Assembly: GCA_038257155.1 (NCBI GenBank)
Contig: JBBSJP010000012.1
Span: 36,452 to 100,451 of the forward strand
Direction of reading: 5' to 3'
DNA length: 64,000 nt
Source: JANJTY01 sp038257155
GTDB taxonomy: Bacteria > Pseudomonadota > Gammaproteobacteria > Xanthomonadales > Xanthomonadaceae
The position numbers and the translations under genes are program-made. Positions 26,651 through 35,369 of this stretch are shown here, piece after piece (position 1 is the first letter of the stretch; the number at the start of each line of letters is the position of its first letter). Below the pieces are notes generated by a model that saw only the letters and a list, made by a program, of their open reading frames with translations, did no database searches and had not been told where the DNA came from.

Positions 26651-29008
26651 ATGAATCGCATCACCCTCTCGTTCATCGCGGCCTCCCTGCTCTGGATGGG
26701 TTGTGCGTCAGCCGCGGACTACTGCGTGGGAAGCGGAGCCGAGTTCGATGCCGCTTTGCAGGAAGCGGCGGCCAGCGTCGAGGATGACCTGATCCGCTTG
26801 ACCGGCGTCGCATTGGATCTGACCAATCCGGTCAACACCACGGTGCATGGCTCGCTGCAGATCCGCGGAGGCTACAGCGACGGCTGTCCGATCTTCGGGT
26901 CGGTAGGGCAAGGTACGACTCTGACCGGAAATGGCGTCGATGCGTTCTACCTTCGGCTGCGCGACGGCAATCTGACGCTGGCGCGTGTCCGATTCAATGA
27001 CCACGCCTTGATCTCGGTCAGCGATACCAGCTTTGCCTCGGCCGTTCGCACCGGCCGCATCCTGATGCAACGCGTTCGCGTGTTCGGCAATCGCACGGGG
27101 ATGCTCGTGTACAGCGATCACCACGACGTGCGAATCGAGAACAGCCGGTTCGAAACCAGCAGCAACAACGGCGGCAACATCTACACGGGCACCGGCCTTG
27201 CCCTTACGCGGTTCTCGGTGGACGCGCCGGAGATCGACATCGTCGTACTCAACAACACCCTCACGGGTAACCAGCATGGTCTGGTAATGGCCAGCGGCGG
27301 GGCATTCAATGACCGTGCCCTGCTGTACAACAACATCAGTTTTGCCAACCGCAGCATAGATTTGCTGGTGCGCCGACCGGTAGTGGCCCGGCACAATCTC
27401 TGGCCGGTAACGCAGGTCGATTTTGATGGCGTGCTGGAACCCGGGTCGGAAGGCAATCTGGCGGTGGATCCGCAACTCGACGGTAGTCTGCGGCCGATTG
27501 AACCTGGCTCACCGGTGATCAACGCGGGTGACGACGAGGTGGAGGGTGGATTGCCGGCGCAGGACTACCTGGGCGGCGCTCGCCGGATCGGCTCGCGGGT
27601 CGACATCGGCGCACTGGAAAGCGCGGTGAACGACCTGCCCGTGATAACGGTGATCAACACCAACGACAGCGGTGCAGGATCACTGCGCCAAGCCATCGTG
27701 GATGCCAACTCTGCGCCCAACGAGACCAGTATTGCCTTCGATATTCCAGGCGCCTGCCCACAGATCATCCAACTGGACAGCGCGCTTCCGGCGCTGACCG
27801 AGCCGGTTGTGATCGATGGCTATTCACAGCCCGGCAGTGTCTACAACCAGGCCGACCGCAGTTTCGACGGCACCCTCTGCGTGGCACTGGTACCGGAGCT
27901 GGCCATGGCCACGGGCCTGCACCTGCAGACGGCGCCTGGCGACACCATGCGGGTTGAAGGCCTGGCCTTTTACGGCTTTCAGAGCGAAGCCGTGCGGGTA
28001 ACGGGCCAGGGCAGCGCAGAAGTGCGAGGCAACGGCTTCGGTACCGGCGCGGCCGGTCTGCTGGCGCCGGGATTCGATGATGCCGCGATCCGCGTGATTG
28101 ATGCCGCTGGCAGCGTGATTGGTGGCGCAGATGTGGCCGCGCGCAATGTCATCGCTCGCGCCACGCAGGCGGGTGTGCGGCTTGAGGGCAACGGTGCGCG
28201 TACCGTGCGCGGCAACCTGATCGGCTTTGACATGGGCGGCACGCTCAACTTCGGCAATGGCATCGGCGTGAAGGTGGATGGCGGCACCCGCAACGTGATC
28301 ACAGGCAACTGGATCGGTTTCAGCGGCACGCGGGGAGTGCTGATCGACAACACCGCCGAGCCTGCGCAGGAAACGGTAATTACGGTCAACACATTCGGTG
28401 TGAACGTCAATTACCAGGCAGCGGGCAATGGCACCAACGCCATCCGGGTGGAGGCGGGAGAAGAACACAAGATAGAAACCAACCAGATCCTCTTCAGCGG
28501 TACCGATGGCATCGCCATCGTTACACCCGCACGCCGCGTTCGTCTCTACAACAATTCGATCAGCTCCAGCGCGCTCCAGGCGATTGATGTCTCGCCCGAC
28601 GGCGTCAATGACATCGATCTGGATGTGGGCGCAACCGGCGCAAACGACAGTCAGAACTTTCCCATCCTGGTGGACGCCATCGGCAGCAATGATGCGGGCG
28701 AAGTGACAGGCGTGCTGGAGAGCGCCAACGGCAGCTACATCGTCCAGTTCTTTCGCAACGGCGTATGCGATGCGGATGGCTTCGGCGAGGCGCAAAGCTG
28801 GATCGGCCAGACCGCCGTGACCATCACCAATGCCACGCCAGACGCGAATGGCAGTGCCAGCTTCAGCGCTGACATCGCGGGCACCGGCAATCTCTTCAAC
28901 AAGTTCATCACCGCCACCGCGATCGACGAGGAGGACAACAGCAGTGAAGCCTCCGCCTGTATCGCCTACGAAGTAGGCCCGCAAATTTTTCGCGATGGAT
29001 TCGAATAG
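26651..29008 (+). CDS. Exported beta-helix surface protein with C-terminal FRDGFE motif
   Basis: A 785-residue exported protein. The ATG at 26651 opens a signal peptide (MNRITLSFIAASLLWMGCAS). The first half is a right-handed beta-helix with the parts SLQIRGGYSDGCP and ADYCVGSGAEFDAAL, and a choice-of-anchor Q-like ending (NAGDDEVEGGLP, RIGSRVDIGALES) near residue 318. The second half starts like a CSLREA-type repeat region (NTNDSGAGSLRQAIVDAN) and continues as beta-helix with repeated NxIxGN-like units. It ends CIAYEVGPQIFRDGFE. A surface protein is likely; an enzymatic role is not visible. The signal peptide supports this start over the arginine-rich upstream extension. Confidence 0.8.
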   Translation: MNRITLSFIAASLLWMGCASAADYCVGSGAEFDAALQEAAASVEDDLIRLTGVALDLTNPVNTTVHGSLQIRGGYSDGCPIFGSVGQGTTLTGNGVDAFYLRLRDGNLTLARVRFNDHALISVSDTSFASAVRTGRILMQRVRVFGNRTGMLVYSDHHDVRIENSRFETSSNNGGNIYTGTGLALTRFSVDAPEIDIVVLNNTLTGNQHGLVMASGGAFNDRALLYNNISFANRSIDLLVRRPVVARHNLWPVTQVDFDGVLEPGSEGNLAVDPQLDGSLRPIEPGSPVINAGDDEVEGGLPAQDYLGGARRIGSRVDIGALESAVNDLPVITVINTNDSGAGSLRQAIVDANSAPNETSIAFDIPGACPQIIQLDSALPALTEPVVIDGYSQPGSVYNQADRSFDGTLCVALVPELAMATGLHLQTAPGDTMRVEGLAFYGFQSEAVRVTGQGSAEVRGNGFGTGAAGLLAPGFDDAAIRVIDAAGSVIGGADVAARNVIARATQAGVRLEGNGARTVRGNLIGFDMGGTLNFGNGIGVKVDGGTRNVITGNWIGFSGTRGVLIDNTAEPAQETVITVNTFGVNVNYQAAGNGTNAIRVEAGEEHKIETNQILFSGTDGIAIVTPARRVRLYNNSISSSALQAIDVSPDGVNDIDLDVGATGANDSQNFPILVDAIGSNDAGEVTGVLESANGSYIVQFFRNGVCDADGFGEAQSWIGQTAVTITNATPDANGSASFSADIAGTGNLFNKFITATAIDEEDNSSEASACIAYEVGPQIFRDGFE

Positions 29009-29604
29009 GCAGCGGGCGGTTCCGGAGTTGAATTGCGTACTGCCAACCAACTGACCAGTTGTTGCCAGCACCTCTGATCAGCTCCGCCTGCGAACTCGAC
29101 CACGGCCGCCGGGTTGATAGCCCAGAGCCGGCATCACGTTGACCGGCAGGAGTCGACCCACAAGAGACACTCAAGTACATCGCCAAAAAAGAGAAAGCGG
29201 TCATTCGCAGGTGACCCCATTGGGCGCGGCAGACGGTCATCGATGCAGCCCTCGCTGACATCCGGAAAAGGGCGTTTGAATTTCCTATACCTAGCTCGGT
29301 CGCCTTGTCGGTTCGGGGCTGTCCACCTGGCTATGGGTGCCGTTGGGCAACCCCGGCAGCTCTCGTGTGGGTGCATTCACACCGCAGCCGATGCCACAGG
29401 ATCTCTCGTCGCTGCTGGGCCGCGACGCGTAACGCTCAACTGCGGGCACCAAGGCCAATCCGCGCTAGCGCCGCCTGCGCTCTTCACCCCGCGGCCGACG
29501 CGATTTACCCGGAACGGGACCAATGCCGCGCCGGCGCAAGAAAAGGCTCTGGACTACACCTGGCTACCTGTATAGAAAGGGTATAGGCAAAACCCCGGTG
29601 GCTC
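29009..29604. other. Intergenic region upstream of the signalling operon
   Basis: A 596-base stretch without an accepted gene. AT-richer spots occur near 29280 (CCTATACCTA) and 29565-29590 (ACCTGTATAGAAAGGGTATAGG); the second lies directly before the signalling operon and could be its promoter region. Frames crossing this stretch are arginine-rich and were not accepted. Confidence 0.35.
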
Positions 29605-30606
29605 TTGGACAAGAACAGCATAATTCTGTGCGTGGACGACGATTCGACTGTGCTGAACGCGCTGCGCAGCATGTTCTCGAGCCATTTCGGGCCGGAATTG
29701 CAGGTGGAATTCGCCGAAGACGGCGACGAGGCGCTGGAAATCGAAGCTGAGCTGCGCGAGCAGGGAAGCGAGCTGGCGCTGGTGATTTCGGACTTCATGA
29801 TGCCGGGCCTGCGCGGCGACGAGCTGCTGGTGCAGGTGCATGAAAGGTCCCCGAACACGGTCAAGATCCTGCTCACCGGACAGAGCGACATGTCCGGGGT
29901 AAAGCGCGCCATCAACGATGCCAACCTGTACCGCTTCCTGGAAAAGCCCTTCCTGAATGAAGACATCGTGCTCACGGTGCGCGCCGCACTGCGGGCGTAT
30001 TGGCAGGAGCGCGACCTGGTCCGGCAGAACGAACAGCTGCGACGCATGAATGCCGAGCTCGAGGATATCGTGGCCACCCGCACCGAAGAACTGGTGGAAA
30101 AGAACCGGCTGCTGGAAGTGCTGGCGGTGACCGACAAACTGACCGGCCTATACAACCGGCGCAAGCTCGACGAGTTGTTGGACGAGGAACTTGTTCGTGC
30201 TCGCCGCTACGAAGTCAAGGTGTCGATCATCATGCTCGACATCGACCACTTCAAGCGGGTGAACGACACCTATGGCCATGGCGTCGGTGACGATGTGCTG
30301 GTCGGCATGGCAGCGTTGCTGCGCAAGAACACGCGCGAGGCCGATGCACTGGGGCGACTCGGCGGGGAGGAGTTCGTTGTGGTGTGCCGGCACTGTGACG
30401 CCGAGGCCTGCCTGAGCGCGGCCACCAAATTGCGCGAGGCGATTGCCGAGCATCATTTCCCCGTCGCGGGTCAGGTGACCTCAAGCCTCGGGATTGCATC
30501 CTGCCGCGCCGACGATACGGCGGCGACCTTGCTGGCACGGGCCGATGCCGCCCTGTACAGGGCCAAAGCTGCCGGGCGCAACTGCGTGGAGCTCGAGCAT
30601 GTCTGA
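29605..30606 (+). CDS. Response regulator with GGDEF (diguanylate cyclase) domain
   Basis: A 333-residue protein, first of a three-gene signalling operon. Residues 5-125 are a receiver domain: acidic pocket DDD (11-13), phospho-acceptor Asp63 in VISDFMMPG, Lys114 in LEKPF. A coiled linker follows (about 130-170). The GGDEF domain spans about 171-330 with an intact active site GGEEF (253-257) and an RxxD inhibitory site (Arg244-Asp247) five residues before it, so it should make cyclic di-GMP and be product-inhibited. The best start is a TTG at 29605. It overlaps the histidine kinase gene by eight bases. Confidence 0.92.
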   Translation: MDKNSIILCVDDDSTVLNALRSMFSSHFGPELQVEFAEDGDEALEIEAELREQGSELALVISDFMMPGLRGDELLVQVHERSPNTVKILLTGQSDMSGVKRAINDANLYRFLEKPFLNEDIVLTVRAALRAYWQERDLVRQNEQLRRMNAELEDIVATRTEELVEKNRLLEVLAVTDKLTGLYNRRKLDELLDEELVRARRYEVKVSIIMLDIDHFKRVNDTYGHGVGDDVLVGMAALLRKNTREADALGRLGGEEFVVVCRHCDAEACLSAATKLREAIAEHHFPVAGQVTSSLGIASCRADDTAATLLARADAALYRAKAAGRNCVELEHV

Positions 30607-32734
30607 CGAAACCGTGTGGCTGGTCGAGCGCATCAGCCAACTTGAAAGCGAGCTGATCGAGCGCCGTCGGTCCGAGCAACTGCAGCGTGCGCTGTACGAG
30701 ATCGCCGCGCTGTCGGCGGCCGACAGCCCGCAGCACGAGCACTATGCGGCACTGCACGAAATCGTCGGTCAACTGATGTATGCGAAAAATTTCATCATCG
30801 CGTCCTACGACGCCGACGAAGGCATGATCCGCCAGCAATACCTGGTGGACGAGGATCCCAACGAGGTTCCGGAGTCTTTTCCCTACGGCGAGGGCATTTC
30901 GTCATTGGTGATCCGCAGTCGCGTGCCGTGGCTGCTCGACCACGCCTCGTTCGAATCTCTGGTGGCCGCTGGCGAGATCCGTGCACCGCGCGGACTGGTG
31001 GATTTCAACAGCTGGATGGGCGCGCCGCTGATCGCGCAAGACAAGGTGTACGGCCTGATCATCGTGCAGAGCTACAGTACGGATGTCAGCTACACCCAGG
31101 CTGACCTGGATCTGTTGAACTACGTGGCCAGCCACGTGGCGACCATCTTCGCGCGCTGGCAGTCGAACATCGCACTGAAACACGCCAATGATGAGCTCGC
31201 CGCATCGGCCGAAACCCTGCGCCTGCTGGGCGATATTGGCAAGGATCTGACCGCTAGCCTGGATACGCTGGCCATCTGCAAGACCATGGAGCGCCATATC
31301 ACCGCCCTCTTGCCAATGGATGCATTCGGCGTGGCGCTGCTGTCGCCCACCGCGGACTCGCTGGACTACGTCTATTACATCGAGGATGGCGTAGTGGATT
31401 CAGCCAACTCGTATTCGCTGGACCATCCCACCTCGCTGGCGGTTCTGACATTTCGCGAGGACCGCGAGCTGACCGTTTTCAATGAAACGCAGCTGTGCAA
31501 CGCCCCTACCGGGTCAAATATCGAAGAGTCTGCGCCGATTCTGTCAGCGGTCTTTCGCCCACTGATCGCCAATGGGCGCCGCATCGGCGTAGTAACGGTT
31601 CAGAGTCACCAAGCTGATGCGTACCAGGAGCGGGATCTGGAAGTGTTCCGCTCGGCGACGGCGTATGCGGCAATTGCCTTGGCCAACGCCGATGCCTATG
31701 CCACGGCCGAAGCGGCGCGCCAGCAGGCCGCGCAAGCGCTGCATGACCTGCACCAGGCCGAAGCCCACCTGGTGCATTCGGAAAAGATGGCGGCGCTGGG
31801 GCAACTGATCGCCGGCGTGGCGCACGAGATCAACACCCCGATTGGTGCGATCAAATCCAGCGGACGGAACATTACCGAAGCGCTGGATAGCGCATTGCTG
31901 GGATTGCCGACCTTGCTTGACGAGCTGGACGAAGTCCATCGCCTGCATTTCGGCGAACTGCTCTCGCGCGCCAGACAGCCTCAAGCCCTACTTAGCACGC
32001 GCGAAGAGCGCAGCATCGTGCGCGAAGTAACCGCCCGACTCGAGGCGCTGGGCGTCGCACAGCCACGGTATACGGCCGGCTTGCTGGTGCAGTTACAGTC
32101 GCACACCAACCTGGACGAGGTGTCGGCGCTGCTGCGCCATCCGGCCGTGGATCGGATCCTCGACACCGCGCACGGTATCGCCACCATCACCACCAACGCC
32201 GACAACATCAACACGGCCGTGGATCGGGTCGCCAAGATCATCTTTGCGCTGAAATCCTTTTCGCGCTTCGGTGGCGTACAGGTGTGGACGCAGTCGGACC
32301 TTCGCGAGGGGCTCGAGACGGTGCTGACGATCTACCAGAACCAGATCAAGCATGGCATCGAGCTGGTTCGACAGTATGACGACGTGCCACCGGTGCGCTG
32401 CCTGCCCGACGAGATCAGCCAGGTATGGACCAACCTCGTGCACAACGCCTTGCAGGCAATGGATCACAAGGGCAGCCTGACCATCGGCCTGCGTCGCGAC
32501 GGCGACAATGCGCTGGTGTCGGTGACGGACACCGGCTGCGGCATGACAGCGCAAGTGCAGGAGCGGATCTTCGATGCGTTCTTCACCACCAAGCCAGCCG
32601 GCGAAGGCACCGGCCTGGGACTGGACATCGTCCGCAAGATCATCGAGAAGCACGGTGGCCAGATCTCCGTAGCGAGCGAGGTTGGCCTCGGCAGCACCTT
32701 CACCGTCAGTTTGCCAATTGCAGGAGTGGAATGA
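30599..32734 (+). CDS. Cytosolic GAF-GAF sensor histidine kinase
   Basis: A 711-residue soluble kinase with no membrane helix. After a short coiled region, two GAF-like domains occupy about 45-190 and 215-365, then a coiled coil (AEAARQQAAQALHDLHQAEA). The phospho-acceptor is His409 in GQLIAGVAHEINTPIGAIKS. About 130 residues separate this H-box helix from the usual second dimerisation helix (KIIFALKSFSRFG), a long helical insertion. The ATPase domain has NLVHNALQAM, DTGCGM and GEGTGLGLDIV. It sits between two receiver genes with overlapping ends, so it probably phosphorylates both. The signal is likely a small molecule bound by the GAF domains, which is inference. Confidence 0.9.
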   Translation: MSDETVWLVERISQLESELIERRRSEQLQRALYEIAALSAADSPQHEHYAALHEIVGQLMYAKNFIIASYDADEGMIRQQYLVDEDPNEVPESFPYGEGISSLVIRSRVPWLLDHASFESLVAAGEIRAPRGLVDFNSWMGAPLIAQDKVYGLIIVQSYSTDVSYTQADLDLLNYVASHVATIFARWQSNIALKHANDELAASAETLRLLGDIGKDLTASLDTLAICKTMERHITALLPMDAFGVALLSPTADSLDYVYYIEDGVVDSANSYSLDHPTSLAVLTFREDRELTVFNETQLCNAPTGSNIEESAPILSAVFRPLIANGRRIGVVTVQSHQADAYQERDLEVFRSATAYAAIALANADAYATAEAARQQAAQALHDLHQAEAHLVHSEKMAALGQLIAGVAHEINTPIGAIKSSGRNITEALDSALLGLPTLLDELDEVHRLHFGELLSRARQPQALLSTREERSIVREVTARLEALGVAQPRYTAGLLVQLQSHTNLDEVSALLRHPAVDRILDTAHGIATITTNADNINTAVDRVAKIIFALKSFSRFGGVQVWTQSDLREGLETVLTIYQNQIKHGIELVRQYDDVPPVRCLPDEISQVWTNLVHNALQAMDHKGSLTIGLRRDGDNALVSVTDTGCGMTAQVQERIFDAFFTTKPAGEGTGLGLDIVRKIIEKHGGQISVASEVGLGSTFTVSLPIAGVE

Positions 32735-33138
32735 TGGAAAAGGGCGTTTTGATATGCGTTGACGACGAGATCATCGTGTTGACGGCATTGAAGGACCAGT
32801 TGCGGCGCGCGTTCGGCAGCGATTTTCATGTCGACGTGGCACAAAGCGCGGAAGAGGCACTGGAACTGCTGGACGAACTGGCGCAGGACGGTCACCAGCT
32901 TCTGGTAATCGTGTCGGACTGGCTGATGCCCGGCATGAAGGGCGATGAGTTCCTGATCAAGGCGCACGAACGCTTTCCGTCGGTGGTAAAGATCATGCTT
33001 TCGGGCCAGGCCGAGTCGGCAGCCGTGGATCGCGCCCGACGCGAGGCCGGACTGCATGATTTTCTGGCGAAGCCGTGGAATGCCGAGGCGCTGATGGAAT
33101 CGATCAGCCAGGGCCTGCGCGAGCGCGGACACAACTAA
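32734..33138 (+). CDS. Single-domain response regulator
   Basis: A 134-residue receiver domain with no output domain. It has acidic residues DDE near 10-12, the acceptor aspartate in VIVSDWLMPGMKGDEF (about residue 62), Ser/Thr in LSGQ, and Lys in FLAKPW. Its ATG shares its first base with the final base of the kinase TGA stop, and AGGAG lies seven bases upstream. It resembles the receiver domain of the first gene of the operon (both have MPGxxGDE and LxGQxxxxxVxRAxxxA), which suggests duplication. It may act as a phosphate sink or bind a target protein. Confidence 0.9.
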   Translation: MEKGVLICVDDEIIVLTALKDQLRRAFGSDFHVDVAQSAEEALELLDELAQDGHQLLVIVSDWLMPGMKGDEFLIKAHERFPSVVKIMLSGQAESAAVDRARREAGLHDFLAKPWNAEALMESISQGLRERGHN

Positions 33139-33332
33139 ACGTTGCAGATGGCACTCGCGCGGTTCGGCCAGCTCGAATGGTGCGGCTCAAACGCAATGCC
33201 GCCTGCCCAGCGGCTTCAGGCGTCAATGAGCTAGTTCACGCCGGAGCAATCCCGATCGTGCCAACTGGTGTACCCGCGCTGCGGCCTGTCCCGTTTAACG
33301 TGGGCTAACACCGAAAGCCCTAGTCTCAGGCC

Positions 33333-33606
33333 ATGAATGCACCCTCTGCCGCCGTACCCTCGCATCCGATCGCGCAGCCAGCCGGCGATGCGCCGCTTCT
33401 GATCGTCATCAACGGCGCCTCCGGGCACCTGGACACCGATCTGGTCTGCGGCACCATCTCCGGCATGCTCGACACGGCCCGTCGTCGGCATGAGTTCCTG
33501 CGCATTCCGGATCCGGCGCGTATGTATCGGCGAGGTGGCCACCGAGGCGGTCCGGCGGGCCAGGACGGAGCACGGCATCGTTGTGGCCGCTTCGGTCTCA
33601 CCTGAG
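33333..33606 (+). pseudogene. Remnant of a diacylglycerol kinase-like gene
   Basis: Two overlapping frames together resemble the N terminus of the DAGK catalytic family. The first gives LLIVINGASGHLDTDLV and RRHEFLRIPDPARM; after a one-base shift near 33525 the second frame continues IGEVATEAVRRARTEHGIVVAAS. In intact members this is followed by GGDGT, which is missing. The reading becomes unrelated after about 33590, and roughly the last three quarters of a normal gene are absent. It is therefore a frameshifted and truncated relic. Intact family members phosphorylate diacylglycerol or sphingosine-like lipids. Confidence 0.65.
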
Positions 33607-33824
33607 CGGCGAGTTCGATGGGGCCTGATCACCTGCTTCGGTCCGCCCGCGATCACCCTGGTCCGGCAGCCCGATCAGCCTGAGGCAGCCCGCTGTTGGC
33701 ATCAGTCATCCGCAGTTCCTGACTGACCGTCAACGACCCAAAGCCGCCGCTCAGGCCTGCAAGAAGGCGTTGCATCGGCAAGGCCCAGGTTTTCGCAGCG
33801 ACCCAACGCCCCGATCTCGCGTAG

Positions 33825-33842
33825 GGCGGGTCTTGACCCGCC
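33825..33842. repeat. Short hairpin repeat 1
   Basis: GGCGGGTC-TT-GACCCGCC is a perfect eight-base stem with a two-base centre. It has the same dimensions as two further hairpins at 33869 and 33923, which suggests a family of extragenic palindromes. Confidence 0.7.
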
Positions 33843-33868
33843 GAGCCAGGTATCGCGACGGGTCATTC

Positions 33869-33886
33869 GGTGGGCCAAGGCCCACC
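33869..33886. repeat. Short hairpin repeat 2
   Basis: GGTGGGCC-AA-GGCCCACC is a perfect eight-base stem with a two-base centre, 44 bases after the first hairpin. Confidence 0.7.
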
Positions 33887-33922
33887 CTACGGACAGCCCG
33901 CCTTGCCGCGTTGGATTTGGAA

Positions 33923-33940
33923 GGCGGATCTTGATCCACC
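33923..33940. repeat. Short hairpin repeat 3
   Basis: GGCGGATC-TT-GATCCACC is an eight-base stem with one G-T pair and a two-base centre. It is the third hairpin of the same size within 116 bases. Confidence 0.6.
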
Positions 33941-34270
33941 ACCGGCACCGCCACCGCAACGGCGATCGGTGCAGAGCGGGCCGGTTGATCGCTCCGTGCT
34001 ACGGAGCATCAAGTTGCGCCCTCCAACGACGGCTTTTGGCCGTTTTGTGCCGGTCGGCCGGGTCGCTCAGCTCGGGCATGTGGCCTGCCGACACTGGTCG
34101 GCTTGGTTGGCGAAGCCGCTCAGTTGCATTGGCGAAGATGTTCAATTCTCTGGCGCTTTGCACTGAATTCTTGAGCTTCTCGACCGAGCGCGAGCACGCC
34201 GTCACCTGCGGCATAGCTCGGAAATGCATCGCGGTTTGGATCCCCGCCTCCTTTAATACTGGCCGTTGCA

Positions 34271-34315
34271 CCATACCAACTGGTTGGTTTACGCTAGACC
34301 AACCAATCGGTATGG
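34271..34315. promoter_or_regulatory. Two-site palindromic operator, probably for the adjacent TetR protein
   Basis: A 45-base imperfect palindrome centred on 34293. Its 18-base arms match at 16 positions (CCATACC...GGTTGGT against ACCAACC...GGTATGG). It can also be read as two operators, ACCAACTGGTTGGT (34275-34288) and ACCAACCAATCGGT (34298-34311), 23 bases apart centre to centre. Operators of this ACCAA/TTGGT type are common for TetR repressors. It lies just upstream of the first gene of the operon that encodes a TetR protein, so autoregulation is likely. Confidence 0.75.
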
Positions 34316-34323
34316 CCCACAAC

Positions 34324-34707
34324 ATGAGTATCCATTCGGGAAGCTGCCACTGCGGCGCTGTTCGCTTCGAGGTCGATGTGGAACTGCAGGCCGAAACGGT
34401 TCGCTGCAACTGCTCGATATGTGCCAAGACCCGCGCCTGGCTGGTCTTCGCGCCAGCCAGCACGTTCCGCCTGCTGCAGGGCGAGCCAAACCTGGCCGAC
34501 TACCGCTTCGGTGCTGGCCGAATCCGGCATCGCTTCTGTACCACCTGCGGAGTCAAGCCGTTCGGCGTTGCCGGCGACGGCGTGGCAATCAGCATCGCCT
34601 GTCTTGATGAGCTTGCGCCGGAGCAACTGGCGACGCTCTCCGTCACCTGCATCGACGGCGCGCAGGATCGGTGGGACGCGGCGCCCGCGATCACCGCGTA
34701 CCTGTGA
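34324..34707 (+). CDS. GFA family (zinc) protein
   Basis: A 127-residue protein of the GFA (glutathione-dependent formaldehyde-activating, CENP-V-like) family. The zinc-binding cysteines are all visible: SCHCGAV (Cys8, Cys10), RCNCSIC (Cys28, Cys30, Cys33) and FCTTCGV (Cys72, Cys75). Most members have no proven substrate, so glutathione or formaldehyde chemistry is only a family inference. ATG 34324 was chosen because it gives the usual family N terminus; ATG 34312 would place the start inside the operator. The stop overlaps the start of the TetR gene (TGATG), and four genes follow one another as an operon. Confidence 0.85.
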   Translation: MSIHSGSCHCGAVRFEVDVELQAETVRCNCSICAKTRAWLVFAPASTFRLLQGEPNLADYRFGAGRIRHRFCTTCGVKPFGVAGDGVAISIACLDELAPEQLATLSVTCIDGAQDRWDAAPAITAYL

Positions 34708-35369
34708 TGCCTGCCTCGCCGATGTCACGCAAGGCCGCCAAGCCAGACTTAGCCGCGCCGCCGCGAGATTCGCGCAGGCGCATTCTGGATGCGGCGCTCT
34801 CGGTCCTGCGCGAGAAGGGCTACACCGCCACCACGGTGGATGACCTGTGCCGCGCCGCTGGCGTGACAAAAGGCAGCTTCTTCCATCACTTCGAAAGCAA
34901 GGAAGCTGCGACCCTGGCAAGCATCGCGCACTGGAACGAGGTCACCGGATCGCTGTTTGCCGGCGCACCGTACTGGCAGGTGAATGATCCGCGCGAACGC
35001 CTGCTTGCCTATCTCGACTTTCGCGCCGCCATGGTGACTGGTGAGCTGCCCGAGTTCACCTGCTTGCTCGGTACCCTGGTGCAGGAGGTATTCCAGCATC
35101 ACCCTGCGCTGCAGCTGGCCTGCGGCGCCGGCATTGAGGCGCATGCACAAACCCTGGTGTCGACCATCGACGCGGCCCGGACGCAGCATGCGCCCCAAGC
35201 CGAATGGAGCGCCGTCAGTCTGGCGCGCTACACCCAGTCGGTGCTGCAGGGCGGCTTCGTGCTGGCCAAGGCCATGAACGACCCGGCCATGGCCGTCGAT
35301 GCGATCGCGCACCTGCGGCGCCATGTTGAGCAGCTCCTTCCCCTTCCCACCAAAAGGAGTCACCGATGA
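34707..35369 (+). CDS. TetR family transcriptional regulator
   Basis: A 220-residue repressor. Residues about 17-62 form the TetR DNA-binding domain: SRRRILDAALSVLREKGYTA, then the helix-turn-helix TTVDDLCRAAGVTKGSFFHH followed by FESKEAA. The C-terminal ligand domain contains ELPEFTCLLGTLVQEVFQ and QGGFVLAKAMNDPAMAVDAI, the latter resembling regulators of the TetR_C AcrR/NemR type. It is probably a repressor of its own operon through the palindrome at 34271-34315. The inducer is unknown, though the neighbouring VOC and GFA genes hint at an electrophile or small reactive compound. The start could also be ATG 34722. Confidence 0.9.
   Translation: MPASPMSRKAAKPDLAAPPRDSRRRILDAALSVLREKGYTATTVDDLCRAAGVTKGSFFHHFESKEAATLASIAHWNEVTGSLFAGAPYWQVNDPRERLLAYLDFRAAMVTGELPEFTCLLGTLVQEVFQHHPALQLACGAGIEAHAQTLVSTIDAARTQHAPQAEWSAVSLARYTQSVLQGGFVLAKAMNDPAMAVDAIAHLRRHVEQLLPLPTKRSHR

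Larger units (their letters stand above)
33607..34270. other. Non-coding stretch with hairpin repeats
   Basis: A stretch between the lipid-kinase relic and the TetR-controlled operon. It holds the three short hairpins listed separately (33825-33940). Frames crossing it have no recognisable domain or export signal. It has the character of decayed sequence seeded with extragenic repeats. Confidence 0.45.

Noticed and set aside
27824..29071. Long frame antisense to the beta-helix gene
   Set aside because: No start signal or domain, and it covers a gene with a signal peptide and recognisable repeats.
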